Shown here: one piece after another, positions 1 through 10,530 of the stretch | How the letters are laid out: the number at the start of each line of letters is the position of its first letter | Position numbering within the stretch: position 1 is the first letter of the stretch | From: Epiperipatus broadwayi | Taxonomy: Eukaryota; Onychophora; Udeonychophora; Euonychophora; Peripatidae | Direction of reading: 5' to 3' | DNA length: 64,000 nt | NCBI GenBank assembly: GCA_028023455.1 | Contig: JAQFVV010006255.1 | Location: 3,596,001-3,660,000 of the forward strand | Position numbers and translations under genes: made by a program | The notes under the pieces: generated by a model | Seen by the model: only the letters and a program-made list of their open reading frames with translations | Told to the model about the DNA's origin: nothing | Databases searched by the model: none

Positions 1-2470
1 TAAAAATCTGGTTAGATCATTGTGTCAGAAGGATTTCTTACTTACACAGTTCTAGTAGATATAAATGGTAAAGTAAAAGATATTGATATTTATAAAATTA
101 AGAATTTTATAGAGCATCACTGTATGCATAAACTTTACTTGATGTGAATTTACAGAGTAGTAGGGAAGGGAGTTGCAGTATTTAAGACTAGTATAGATAG
201 TCCTAGTTAACTTTATTTTAAACTAAGAAAATTAAACTACACAGTTAGATCACTAGTGCAAGAAGACTATATAGTATTTAATATGATAAAGAACTAATTT
301 GCTTTATTCTATTTTTAAAATTTTTAATTATCAATTAAAGATTAATGATAATAAAAATTGTTTTGCATACTGGCATCTGTGCACTTTGTTATGCTTATGC
401 ATCAAAGACTCATGCAAAAGGTTAAGAAAATTAATAATTTGTATCTTTTTTAAAAATTATTATTGCATCATTTATAAAAAAAACAAAAAAAAACTATTTT
501 TTTGTTATTTTTAACATTGTTATGTACTTTTTAGTAGGAGCAGTAAATTGTAGTCCAAATCATTGGAAATAATTATATCTGTTAAGTCAAATAATCTATC
601 AGTTTTAGAGTTTGACATAATATATGAATTGATTGCCATAGGCAGAAAATTTTCTAGAAAGCATTGTTGCAATCAGGTTATAAAATAAGCTAATAATATT
701 ACAACACTTTTAGATGTAGGTTTAAATCAGATCATTCTCTAAAACTTAAAATGATAGCATTAAAAATATAAATTCTATTCAAAATATATTGAAAAGAAAT
801 TTATACTAGTTCTTAAAACAATTCCTATTCATATTAATTTTCAACAGATATTAAACATTAAAAATGCCAATATACATTTTCAAAGTGATAATTTATTAGG
901 GCATGGATTATCTATAAAAATACATTGGGCTTATAATAAGTCTGTTTAGAATTCACTAAAAAATTGTTTATAAGAATAATTAGTGGCTTGATTAAAATGA
1001 AGTATGTGGAATTTTACCCTGTCAAGTAATAAAATATGTTTCTTAAGAATAATTATTGAATTAACAAATGTTAAGTAAAATTATTGTTGGTATTAAATTC
1101 AAACAATCATTTGGAGAATAATGTCTTTTAAATATTTTTGACACATTGTAAAGAATTAATAATTTTAATAGATGTAATTGTTTAAATAATTTAGTATATA
1201 GAAATATCTGCTATATTTTCATATTAGAAAAATTACTATAAAATGATAATAGACAGCAATCAATAAAAATAGTAAACTGTAAATGCTTTCTGCATTCAAA
1301 AGAATATCTCTTTTCAATACAATCTCTTGGTTTTATATAGAGACTAAAGAGCTACAGTATATATTTTCAGTTTAAGGAAAAGCAACAAAGAATCTTTCAC
1401 AGATTCCTTATAAAGAAATATTTTCTAATATAAAAATATATTTCTCCATATATATTATAATAGTAATTGGGGTGTAGATAGTCTACTTTATTTAACATGC
1501 CCAGAAAATTGCATCACCAAATTATATAATGGTATTACTGGGAAGATAGCTGTTTAAGTGTACCACAAATTTGGGCAACAAATTATATAACAGTAAGGTG
1601 TACATGATAGCTTGGTCATGGCACCAAATTATTTAGTAATACATATCTAAAAGAAATATATTCCAGAAGTTCATTTAGTCAAACTATACAACAATAAACG
1701 GTTATTGATTGGCATAAGAAACAAGACATAGGCATGACTTTATACATATACTAACATATACAACAATATATGTAGTTAAATATCTATCATCTTTGATCAT
1801 CCAACTCCAATGATAAAATCTCATATATCTTTACATAGGAAAGATACTGTATTTTCATTATATTATTTAAAACAGTGAGCCAGTTTTATATATTATTGTT
1901 TATATAAACTACATACTTAATTATTAGTCAAATTCAAGAGCATGAACATTATATGTATTCTAAATGGTGATGACAATATTATTTTTATAATTTTTTTCTG
2001 GAGCTAAAGGGTATTTTATAGTGCTGCAGATAAATTATCATTATATAAAATACTAACATTTTATATCTCAGGGTATTTAAGTGACCAAATATATTGAAGT
2101 AGCATGTGTACTCTTATCTCCCCAAAAAATATTAAGCCCAATTTTTAAAAATCAAAATAATATATTTTAATTAAGAGAAAAAATATTAAACATGTTTAAA
2201 AAATATACATATATATATTTTAATAATAAAAAATCTTTTTATATATATTAAAATATCAAGATATTCTCATATAGACATCTAATGACCTATAACATCATTA
2301 CAAATACTCAAATACTGTGAATTTAATAAGATTAGGCATAAAATATTATCAACATTTATATTAATAATTTACAAACTAATCAAGTTTCATATATATATAT
2401 GTAAAATAAATAAAATATCCGTTAATTAAAAACAATACTGTAATTATAATTGAAATAATATTTTTAACGG
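1..2470. other. AT-rich intergenic DNA, no gene recognised
   Basis: This stretch has no reading frame that resembles a protein and no clear repeat structure. The only frame over 60 codons (about position 300) is rich in Phe, Ile and Lys, as expected by chance in AT-rich DNA. I see short poly-A and poly-T runs and nothing else to report. Confidence 0.6.
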
Positions 2471-2479
2471 TTTACAAAC

Positions 2480-3085
2480 AATTACAAACAATCCTTAAAT
2501 CCGCAGAAGTACTTTCGGTTACTTTGTAACCTGCCTCAACTGCCATTAAATTCAAAAACAAAAGCGGAAGCAAATGTCATCAATTCAAATTCCATGAATC
2601 TCATATTTTAATGTTAGAAGCTTGTCGATTTATTAAATGCGTTTTATTCCTGTTTATAAAAATTGCCTCTTTATTTTTTCTTTTACTATGGTTTCTCTCT
2701 TCATGAAGAATTTTTACATTTTCAAATTTAAATTTAAATTTATATTTACATGCTTTTTCATGATCAAAGAAAACTGAAGGAGATATTAAATCACCATTAT
2801 TTTTATTTTTTACATGCTTATATAACAATTCATGTTTTTTTTTTTAAAGTGTCATAGCATCGGCCAAGACGTGAATCTGCAACCTGGGCAACTGCCTGCA
2901 AGTGCAAGGCAGTCGCACTGATCTCTCAACCACCAATGCAAGACAACAACAATGTTCCTTCAATCTTTTCTCAATACTGCACCTAGATTCACCTATATAT
3001 GATAGCATACAATCACAAAAAATTTGATATATGAAATTACTTTTTTGCTTGACAGGTATGACATCCTTAGAATTATTGACTAATT

Positions 3086-3110
<25 letters not shown>
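2480..3110 (-). pseudogene. Penelope-like element (family B) fragment, GIY-YIG endonuclease end
   Basis: Read on the minus strand, about 3095-2950 encodes a GIY-YIG nuclease core: a segment ending FIYQIFCDCMLSYIGESRC, then EKRLKEH. The frame is broken by a tRNA-like insertion (2834-2939). It resumes at 2828-2601 with YKHVKNKNNGDLI, FFDHEKAC and a Lys-rich tail, which is the usual C-terminal part of this nuclease. In PLEs this domain follows the reverse transcriptase and nicks the target DNA. The same protein recurs at 59.6-59.8 kb and 60.9-61.2 kb, so three copies of one family lie in the window. The RT domain is missing here, and a TA microsatellite lies directly upstream of the fragment. 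About 2480-2600 matches the 3' untranslated part of the 59.35 kb copy. The assignment rests on motif recognition and the internal copies. Confidence 0.75.
2834..2939 (-). repeat. tRNA-Gly-like SINE or tRNA retropseudogene with A tail
   Basis: On the minus strand, 2939-2856 begins GCATTGGTGG and ends CCGATGC, so a 7-bp acceptor-like stem can close with one G-T wobble. A CCAGG/CTTGG pair forms a T-arm-like stem, but its loop is about twice the normal size. A CTGCC/GGCAG pair forms an anticodon-arm-like stem. A run of 11 A follows about 10 bases downstream, which is a retroposon tail. The sequence interrupts a PLE reading frame, so it arrived later. The start resembles animal tRNA-Gly; the enlarged loop argues against a working tRNA. 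I could not find an exact target-site duplication. Confidence 0.6.

Positions 3111-3164
<54 letters not shown>
3089..3164. repeat. (TA)n microsatellite
   Basis: An almost pure TA run of about 75 bp lies between the family B GIY-YIG fragment and the family B terminal repeat. The reading frame across it (alternating Tyr-Ile) is an artefact. Confidence 0.97.
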
Positions 3165-3168
<4 letters not shown>

Positions 3169-3179
3169 TGATCAAATCA

Positions 3180-3420
3180 ATATATTGTAAGTTCAACTTC
3201 TAAGCGAATACTGTCACTGTGCATATAGGCCAGCAACACCTGAAGAAGAATGGAGAATAATACTACTCGAAACATTGTGTAATTACTAACCTGTATTGTC
3301 TATTTGTGTGTTATTACTAACAAGTTGTTTGTATTTGGAAAGTTTAAATAAAGTTTAAAATTTTCTATACATTCAACATTCATTCATAAATGATGGAAAT
3401 AGTCCAACATATCACATCTT
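3180..3420 (+). repeat. PLE family B terminal repeat (pLTR-like)
   Basis: This segment matches two others in the window: 62640-62815 in the same orientation and 62345-62530 inverted. Shared landmarks are CAGCAACACCTGAAGA, a GAAACATTGTG block, an AAATAAAGTTTAAA stretch and an ending near GATGGAAATAGTCCAA. Terminal repeats of this kind flank Penelope-like elements. The CTGAAGA and GAAA blocks are the conserved parts of a hammerhead ribozyme, annotated separately. Confidence 0.65.
3236..3280 (+). ncRNA. hammerhead-like ribozyme motif in PLE family B terminus
   Basis: The order is ACAC, CTGAAGA, a hairpin, GAAA, a tiny stem III region, then GTGT. ACAC/GTGT gives a 4-bp stem I. CTGAAGA fits the CUGANGA core. 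GAATGG and CTACTC form stem II with one mismatch and one G-T wobble, and the relic copies near 62.5 and 62.7 kb suggest a better-paired ancestor. The expected cleavage site follows ATT, before GTGT. Hammerhead ribozymes with minimal stem III are known from PLEs. Activity of this copy is uncertain because stem III is almost absent. Confidence 0.55.
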
Positions 3421-3429
3421 AAATTTTAA

Positions 3430-4690
3430 TGTGTTTCTCATCAACTGCATGAACGTTAAGAACTTTTTTGTTTTACATTTGTTTACCATAATTCCAGTTT
3501 TTTATAAAAAGCATTTATTTTGTCACTCATGTCCTATATATGTTTATTGCTTCCTTGGAGTTGAAGATTTAACAAATCACGTTTCTCAAGTATATTCACC
3601 AAGTAGTTTGATTTCATTATAAATAAGTGATCTCAAAGTAGCCTGGCAGTTTTCCTCTTCTAAGAATATTGTGACTTTATCTCTTAATACATAAACACAT
3701 TGTAAAAGGTCGCCATATGATAACCATCTTATTCACAATAAAAAAAAATGCAGAATGTTCTGCAACTGTTTGTAAAAGGCTGTAAAAAAATATTCATTTT
3801 AAAGGCCTCATTTTTATATATTTATGACAGTTACTACTATTATTAGCACAATGTTCAGGGCTGAACTCATTTCTTTGGCAGCAAAAGCATCTCTATGAAT
3901 CATGCAATGTGTCCAAATACACTGAGGAGATTTTTGTTTTCTAAATGTTTGTACACTATGAAATCTTTCAGACATTGCTGCAACACCATCTGTGCATATT
4001 TCAACACAGTTATGTTTGCATCATTTAAAAATTTATCAAATTCATTAAATATTCAAAATACTGTAGCTTTGTTTTTGATGGACTACAAAACAACAGTTCT
4101 CAACTGCTGATATTTCATGACAAAATTGAACCTAAAAAATTAAGTGGCAATCTTGGTTGCTATCTATTGTCTCATACACCATGCAGTTTTGATAAAAGTT
4201 GTTGCTTTATATCATCAGATATATTGCCAATTTGATGAGCTACAGTATCATTTGATAGAGGGATAAACTGCAGTTTGGCAAAATTATCTCCAACCATAAT
4301 GTTTATAATTTGAATTGCATTTGACAAAATGAGTTCTTCCCTAGTGGTGTGCAGTGTTTTGCATCTGGCTATTTGATATGCAACTTTGTAAAACACTAAA
4401 AGAACTTTTTCATTACTAGCAAGACTTTTTTAAAAACATATTTGTTTTTCATGTCATTTTACTTTTGCATCAAACAATTTCAGAGGTTTATTAACATATT
4501 CATTATGAACCATTTCTAAATGTTGTTAAATTTGTTGGGATGATGCTATCCTCTGCTAAAAATTTCACACTAATACAAACAGGTCTCTTCTTATCATTTA
4601 TTTCAGTTCTTGTGAATTCAAAATTTAAATGTTTATAAGATTATTTTTTTTGATTTAACTTTTGTAGCAATGCCCTTTTGTGTGCATGTT
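3430..4690 (-). pseudogene. hAT-type transposase relic, ZBED5/FAM200-like
   Basis: The longest open piece (minus strand, 4396-4172) reads as the conserved region of ZBED5/FAM200/SCAND3-type proteins, which derive from hAT transposases. It shows the YQIARCKTLHTTREELIL block, then FIPLSNDTVAHQIGNISDDI and a QQLL ending. Upstream (about 4620-4440) a remnant of the BED zinc finger is visible as RPVCISVKFLAEDSI, but the second zinc-binding Cys and the His pair are lost. Downstream, short pieces in shifting frames match the family as far as LNLQLQGSNK near 3.56 kb. Stops and frameshifts are spread throughout, so it is an old dead copy. The opposite-strand ORF at 3895-4110 is its shadow. Confidence 0.7.
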
Positions 4691-4699
4691 GATGTTTCA

Positions 4700-5170
4700 C
4701 AATCATCTGATATTCATTGGCACACAATTAAATATTTATCCATGAGTTTAAGCTTGAAAATTACTTATTTTGGCAATGCAATTTGAGTTATAATGCCTAA
4801 CTAGTAATCAACTCAAACTTACTCAACATAAGTCTTACAAAAACTATGGCATAGCTAAATGCAACTTATATTTATATTAGCATGTGCATTTCCTAGAATA
4901 TTTTGGAACTTCTTGTCAAATTGCAAGAAATATGGTGGGAGGATAATATTGTCAAATGTTATTTATGTTGAATTTTAACCTTGTTGATATGTGTGGGTAG
5001 CAGAAGAAAAATAATATTAGGGATCCAAAAAATCATTGGAAGGGGCAGAGACATGATTACAATTGATATGGAAAGTTGGATCCCAAATGCTAAAAGATTG
5101 AAATCCACTGCTGTAAAGTATATTAAAAGTTTTATGTAACCAATTGATACTCAATAAAGTTTGCTTTGAA
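4700..5170. other. intergenic DNA, nothing recognised
   Basis: No reading frame or repeat stands out. The segment lies between the hAT relic and a trinucleotide microsatellite and may include the decayed end of that transposon. Confidence 0.4.
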
Positions 5171-5174
5171 ACAT

Positions 5175-5283
5175 TATCATCATCATCATCATCATCATTG
5201 TAGTAGTAGTAGTAGTAGTTGTAGGAGTAGTAGTAGTAGCAGTAGTAGTAGTACCAGCAGCAGCAGTAGTAGTAGTAGTAGTA
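5175..5283. repeat. compound trinucleotide microsatellite (ATC)n(GTA)n
   Basis: Runs of ATC are followed directly by runs of GTA, interrupted by AGC and GGA variants, for about 110 bp. Confidence 0.97.
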
Positions 5284-5289
5284 AAAAAA

Positions 5290-6510
5290 CAGATAGTTAT
5301 CAACTGCTTTTTAAATTTTTTTATTTATAATTAATATTTTAGTAATATTTTTACGTTATTCTATTTATTCAATAAAGTATCTTTATTATTTTTTGATACC
5401 ATTAAGTAATTATAGTGATTGTGTTATTCATAAAATCATTGTAATTGTAGTATTGTTTAGGTTTATTTTATTAGCTGTAGATAAAAAAATAATTATTTAA
5501 AATTAATTGATTGTTTAATTAATAAAAATATTTATGACCTAGCTAATAATATTTACTCTAATATAAATTTATTATTTTGTTTCTATATGAATCTTGTTTA
5601 GAATAAAAGATTTTCTTTAACAAAAATATTACTTTAGGAATATTACAAGATTGCTGTTATTATTTTATAAAGTAGCTTTAAAAACTACAATATATAATCA
5701 TTTTAAATTAGAATATCTCTGACCCCACATATTTTGTGAAAGGCATAGAATTTTGCTCTTTAACTTTTTATACCAATATTTTTGCTAATATCATTAGCTT
5801 TGCTACATAAATAGTTTCAGTTGTTTCAATATTATGGAAATAAGATACTGTATATGTAAATGTTTTTGACATACAAAATGTCTGATTTATATATATTTAA
5901 AGCTTTGTGTTTATTTTTCAAATTTTTATCAGTCTTTTGTTTTTGTCTTATAAATTAAATATAACTAAAAATCTATTTATTAAAGTACAGAATAAAAAAT
6001 ACTAAAAATGATTGCCAAGAGAAAAAAAGAAAATTTGCAGCAAAACCAAGTTTTAATTTGATTAATATAACTGGGAAATCTTAATTGCAATTAGTTAGTT
6101 TTACAACAAAAATGCAGTTTAATTAAGAAAACTAATCTGATTAGCGAAGTTAATGGAAAAGAATAACATTAAATAAAACTGATATTCTTAAAGTATACTA
6201 TGGTATATTTTTTTACATGCAATTTAAGAAAGTGAAAAGCATAATTTGTTCAAAGTCAACTAAAAATCAGATAACTATATTTTAGTTCTATTATAAACAT
6301 TTGATGCAAAAAAAGATCTAATTTTTTTTTACATCACAGTATTTAAATTATTCAAAATGTTTGATGCTAAATTTAAATCCTCAATACCAGAAATATTTTA
6401 GGTTTTCAACTAAACAAAATTTTGAATTAAGTAAGCTTTATTGAAGAAATTTTATAACAAATCTGCAATAAGATGTAATTTATACTGAGAAAGAAAATAT
6501 TTAAAACTGA
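5290..6510. other. AT-rich intergenic DNA, no gene recognised
   Basis: Nothing beyond homopolymer runs and chance-length frames is seen. Confidence 0.55.
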
Positions 6511-6512
6511 TG

Positions 6513-6612
<100 letters not shown>

Positions 6613-6614
6613 AA

Positions 6615-6905
6615 AGTCATATATCATATGACCTATATAGCTTGCATTACCAATATGTAATAAAAAAAGAGCATGCCAATAGCTCTAAACAAGCTTTTTT
6701 TATGATAAATGCCACAAGAGAAAGCATTTGCTTGGGTTGTCCCCAACCCCAGACCCATTTGGAGCTAAAGCTATCTTCAGTGAGGAGGCAGGATATTACA
6801 TTCAGAATCCTAATTCAAGCTAAGCATTTATCTAATACTTAACTATTAGAAGATCTAAAATTCTCAAACATCTATATATCTTCAAATTCAGCTCTTCAAT
6901 TGAAA
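6615..6905 (-). repeat. PLE family D terminal repeat, decayed copy
   Basis: This segment shares an ordered set of blocks with 45.66-45.83 kb: ATCATATGACCTA, GCATGCCAATAGCTCT, ACAAGCTTTTT, a TTCAGTGAGG block and ATATTAC. The minus strand retains CTGAAGA from the hammerhead core, but the GAAA block has become CAAA, so this ribozyme copy is probably dead. It sits immediately beside a long TA run. Confidence 0.5.
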
Positions 6906-7300
6906 AAGTTATATGGGTCTGAACTAAAAAAAAAGATTTCAAATTTATCAATAAAAAAAAGCTTGTTTAGAGATATTAACAAGCTCTTTATTTTATATAT
7001 ATATTGTAATGGGCACACATGCCATTACAGTCTAATAAATAAAATTAAAAATAAAAGTTCACAGATAAAAACTTCTCTTTTAAGAATTAAAAATTGAAAA
7101 TTAAAAGTCATCAAAACTTTATATATATAAAATTGCACAGATGAAAAATTATTAAAAGAAAACTTTATTAAAGAAAAAAAATATTTTAAAACTACAATTT
7201 CAGAAAAAAGAACTTAAAAGATTTAAAGATAAAAATATATCTTTAAAAATGTATATAATTTAATTAATGCTATTGCAATAACTGAAACACAGGCTTATTG

Positions 7301-7373
7301 TTATTAGATAGAGTGGAGAGTGTGGGTCGTGTGAAAGTCTGTGCTCATATACCCTATATATTAATACTATTGT
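7301..7373 (+). repeat. short dispersed repeat, copy 1
   Basis: About 60 bp with the blocks ATAGAGTGGAGAGT and TGAAAGTCTGTGCTCATAT recurs at 29076-29143 in the same orientation with few differences. The family is not recognised. Confidence 0.6.
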
Positions 7374-7661
7374 GTAAAATGGAAATGATTATTTTCAATT
7401 AGTAAAAGTAAACTAGCTCTTGGGCATCTCAAAATGTATAATTAAAGGTCAGATAGAAGAAAAAAACAGTAGGAACAGAATAGCCAATAAAAGAAATCCC
7501 TCAGGAAATGGACCTCAGCGAAATGATCATCATCATCATGATGTAATGTCCACTCGATCCGAAAGTTTAATATAAAAGGAAAAGTTTGGAAATAAATTAA
7601 GACAAAAGAGATGTGAAAGAAGACTTGTGCGATATGTTTTAGTGTAGAGCGAGTTGAAGGA

Positions 7662-7696
7662 GAAGGGATTGAAAAGACACACTTTTCAATCCCTTC
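7662..7696. repeat. perfect 15-bp hairpin
   Basis: GAAGGGATTGAAAAG and CTTTTCAATCCCTTC are exact reverse complements separated by five bases. No T run or gene beside it suggests a terminator. It lies in a slightly less AT-rich stretch (7.44-7.86 kb) of unknown origin. Confidence 0.9.
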
Positions 7697-7903
7697 AGTT
7701 TTTCTATAAAAAAAAGAAAAAGAGAAATGACCAATCATTTTCTTATATTGTGGACCATAGGACACCAGGGCCTGGCAATAAAATACCAGCTACAATAAAG
7801 GACCAATGGCATAACTGCATACTGATCTCCTCAGGACATCGTGGGAATTAACACCTTCCAAATTACAAGCAGCTAGAAAATATGAACTTTTTAAAACTGT
7901 AAG

Positions 7904-7906
<3 letters not shown>

Positions 7907-7955
<49 letters not shown>

Positions 7956-8003
7956 CATATATATATATATATAGTTATATATATATATATATATATATAT
8001 ATA
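7907..8003. repeat. (TA)n microsatellites around a short palindromic core
   Basis: Three TA runs are separated by a TACA step and a TATAGTTATAT step. The whole is close to self-complementary. Confidence 0.9.
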
Positions 8004-8009
8004 ACTAAT

Positions 8010-10060
8010 GAACATTAATTCTAAAACTTTCCAGTATTTTAAAACAGTAATAGAATTTTCTATCTGACTAAATTTATTAATAATTATTTTATTGAATGTA
8101 TTTTTTTAAAATCATTTTCATTAAGTTATTTTTTCCATTCTTTTAAGTTTTTATTACGACTTTTTTTTTCTGTTAAACTAAACTTTTAATTAAATCATGT
8201 TAAATTTAAGTCAGGCATAAATGGCTGCATAGATTCATAAAGTTGTTAGTTTAAGGGAGGGTAAATCTTAGGTTATTTGTTTCGCAGTTAAATTGAGTCA
8301 ATGGATTGAATATATTGGTGTAAGTAGTAAATGTAGCATGAAGGTCCACTACACGCAGGATCACATGATATGCCACACTTGGACAAAATAATTCCCATTT
8401 TGTACTGACCATCAGAAGCAGATGTATTCCCTGCTCCTTGGATCACCCCTTTAGCCTATGGACTGGGATAGTAAGATGGCAAAAAGGACCGCAATCCCTT
8501 CTTATGGAGTTTTCTTTTTTATTGTTCTTCTTTCCAGACAGATGTAACATTCCTGTACTGGATGAGAGACACAATTTCTTATCTATAACCATGCTGTTCA
8601 GATGCGCATTCCTGACAGTATGGTATTGTGCTGTCATATTCATGCTGCATTGAATACATCAATATATGAGATAGATTGATATTAGTTTGACTGCAAACAT
8701 TTGGCCTAGGGTTAAATAAGGGATATATCATATTTTCTTTTCAAGTACAATCTATGTAGACTAACTATACTCGACACTAATAAAATATTAAATGAATCTG
8801 TGTGAACTTCTAAAATAAAAAGTTAAATTGTAAATTAAAATCTAAAGTAAAGTTAGACTAAAAAAATAATTTTAAATTTTATATATGTTTAAGAAACGTT
8901 TGTGTGTATTATTACTGGCAGTGGCTTCTTTTATTTTATTTTTTTTTAATATTAAAAATTATCTCTGCTGCTTCACCAGCTAGTGACTGAGGCTGATGGT
9001 CATAATAAAATATATATGTAAAATTTGGATCTTAACAGTATGCATCTGCCTACTATATAAATTTTCCAGGTTCGAATGGCCTGGTGGCACCTTGTATGGC
9101 AAATATGGTAAGACTCCAACAACTTCCATTAAATCCCTGACTGTTATAATATATATATGATCATACTGTTAAACTATTTTGTATATGTACAAATTAAGTT
9201 AGTTCAACATTAATTCCAGAAACTTTTTTTAACATGACCTCTGTAAAAGATACTAAATGCAGATAATTATTTGTTACAGGTTTTATATGCATTTTACAAT
9301 AATATAGGGGACATGATAGGTTGAATAGAGAAAAAATAAGAAGAAAAGAAAAAGAATTAAGAAAAAGGAAGAGGAGAAAGAAGGAGATAGAGGAGGAGGA
9401 AGAAGAAAAAAGTAGAAAGGAGGAAGAAATAGTGGGGGAGGAAGAAGAAACAGGAGGAGGAAAAAAAGATGATAATGATAATATGAACATGATTGTTGTT
9501 TTCCAATAAACTTCAATGTAATAAAGGGCCAATTAAAATTAATAATGTTGAAATAATTGCCTGTTAATAATTGAATTAAGATAATAAAAAAATTACAAAA
9601 TAAAGAAAAATAAGATATTGTGTTAAATACTTTATAAGATTATCTTATATCCAAATAAAAATGTTAAATGAAACCAAATAAATATATTAAAATTTGAAAG
9701 AATAATGTATTTTAAAACAATAAACAGATTCGAATCATTTAATTTGCTTTTTGTTTAGTTACCTTTCTTAAAAGAAAAAAAGGCAACTAAAGAATGGTGT
9801 AAAAAGACAGATTTTTAAAAAAGACTCTAACCCAGTCTCTCTTGTGCAATAAAAATCAATAGACACTCAATTTATATATTGTTAGAATTTAATTGGTATT
9901 ATCAGACTACATGATTTTCACTTAAAACTAGTGAATCAACTCAAGTATTTTGAAAAAGTTTCTACTTAACTATTGTATTATATTAATGCAGAATTACCAG
10001 AATTGATTAAAATTGAATGTAAAAGAATGTACCAAATACAAGAAAAAAATCCATGATATA
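8010..10060. other. intergenic DNA with a purine-rich tract
   Basis: No gene is recognised. At 9318-9475 the plus strand is nearly all A and G (GAAGAAG and GGAGGA patterns). This gives spurious Lys/Glu-rich frames on the plus strand and Ser/Phe/Leu-rich frames on the minus strand. The two overlapping frames at 8438-8653 lie on opposite strands and neither resembles a known protein. Confidence 0.55.
9318..9475 (+). repeat. polypurine tract
   Basis: About 158 bp of almost uninterrupted A and G on the plus strand with irregular GAA and GGA units. Mirror-like purine tracts of this length can form triplex DNA; whether this one does is not shown by the sequence. Confidence 0.85.
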
Positions 10061-10068
10061 TATATATG

Positions 10069-10320
10069 TTAATTTTAATATTCTCATGGATAAATGATGA
10101 ATTCAGAGTATTATTTCCAGGAGCTTTCATGTAATAAAAATATAATAGCTAAATAGCTGAGATTTCAGTCCAATAACAAGTACTTTCCTCAGGGCTCTGG
10201 TGTAAGTACTTGTTAATGTATTAAAATGTCAGCTACTTAGCTATTATATTTTTATTATATGGAAGCTCTTAGAAATAATACTCTGAATTCATCATTTATC
10301 CATGAGAATATTAGAATTAA
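10069..10320. repeat. 116-bp inverted repeat (foldback), PLE-type terminus family E
   Basis: Positions 10069-10184 and 10205-10320 are reverse complements of equal length with about 90 percent identity and a 20-bp spacer. The arms contain TAGCTATTATATTTTTATTA and a block ending AATACTCTGAATTCATC. A third copy of the arm lies at about 10437-10520. Read on the minus strand across 10199-10148, the left arm and spacer show CTGAGGA, a hairpin and GAAA in hammerhead order. That suggests the arms are PLE-type termini. Confidence 0.85.
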
Positions 10321-10379
10321 CATTATTAATCTTTATGGGAAAGATTTGTTTACAGAATGGAGGTATTTTGAAAGAATGT

Positions 10380-10530
10380 GTGTGAAGAAAGAGAAATCTG
10401 TTTGTGATCCTCAAGAAAAAGAAGAAGCTCTGAGAAAAATACTTGTTATTGTACTGAAACATCAGCTATTTAGCTATTATATTTTTATTAGAAGGAAGCA
10501 CATGGAAATAATACTAAGAATATATATATA
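10380..10530 (+). repeat. third copy of family E arm with hammerhead remnant
   Basis: This copy has the same orientation as the right arm of the foldback. It contains AGCT, CTGAGAA, ATACTTGTTATTGTACT, GAAACATC and AGCT. AGCT/AGCT would be a 4-bp stem I and the GTACT side would close stem II, but the core here is CTGAGAA instead of CTGANGA. The left arm at 10148-10199 keeps CTGAGGA, so the two copies retain different parts of the motif. Confidence 0.5.

Noticed and set aside
2844-3167. Open frame with a long alternating Tyr-Ile N-terminus
   Set aside because: The start is translated (TA)n microsatellite and the end is translated SINE. Only the middle is real PLE coding relic.
3895-4110. Cys/Phe-rich plus-strand frame
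   Set aside because: It is antisense to the hAT/ZBED5-like relic, whose minus-strand pieces match a known family.
8438-8653. Overlapping 71- and 66-codon frames on opposite strands
   Set aside because: No recognisable domain, no neighbours and no codon signal. The slightly richer base composition explains the open length.
8990-9130. Possible tRNA from the AGGTTCGAATGG block near 9069
   Set aside because: There is a B-box-like match but no A box at the right distance and no pairing acceptor ends.
9194-9532. Ser/Phe/Leu-rich and Lys/Glu-rich frames on opposite strands
   Set aside because: All are readings of one polypurine tract. The composition explains their length and no motif is present.
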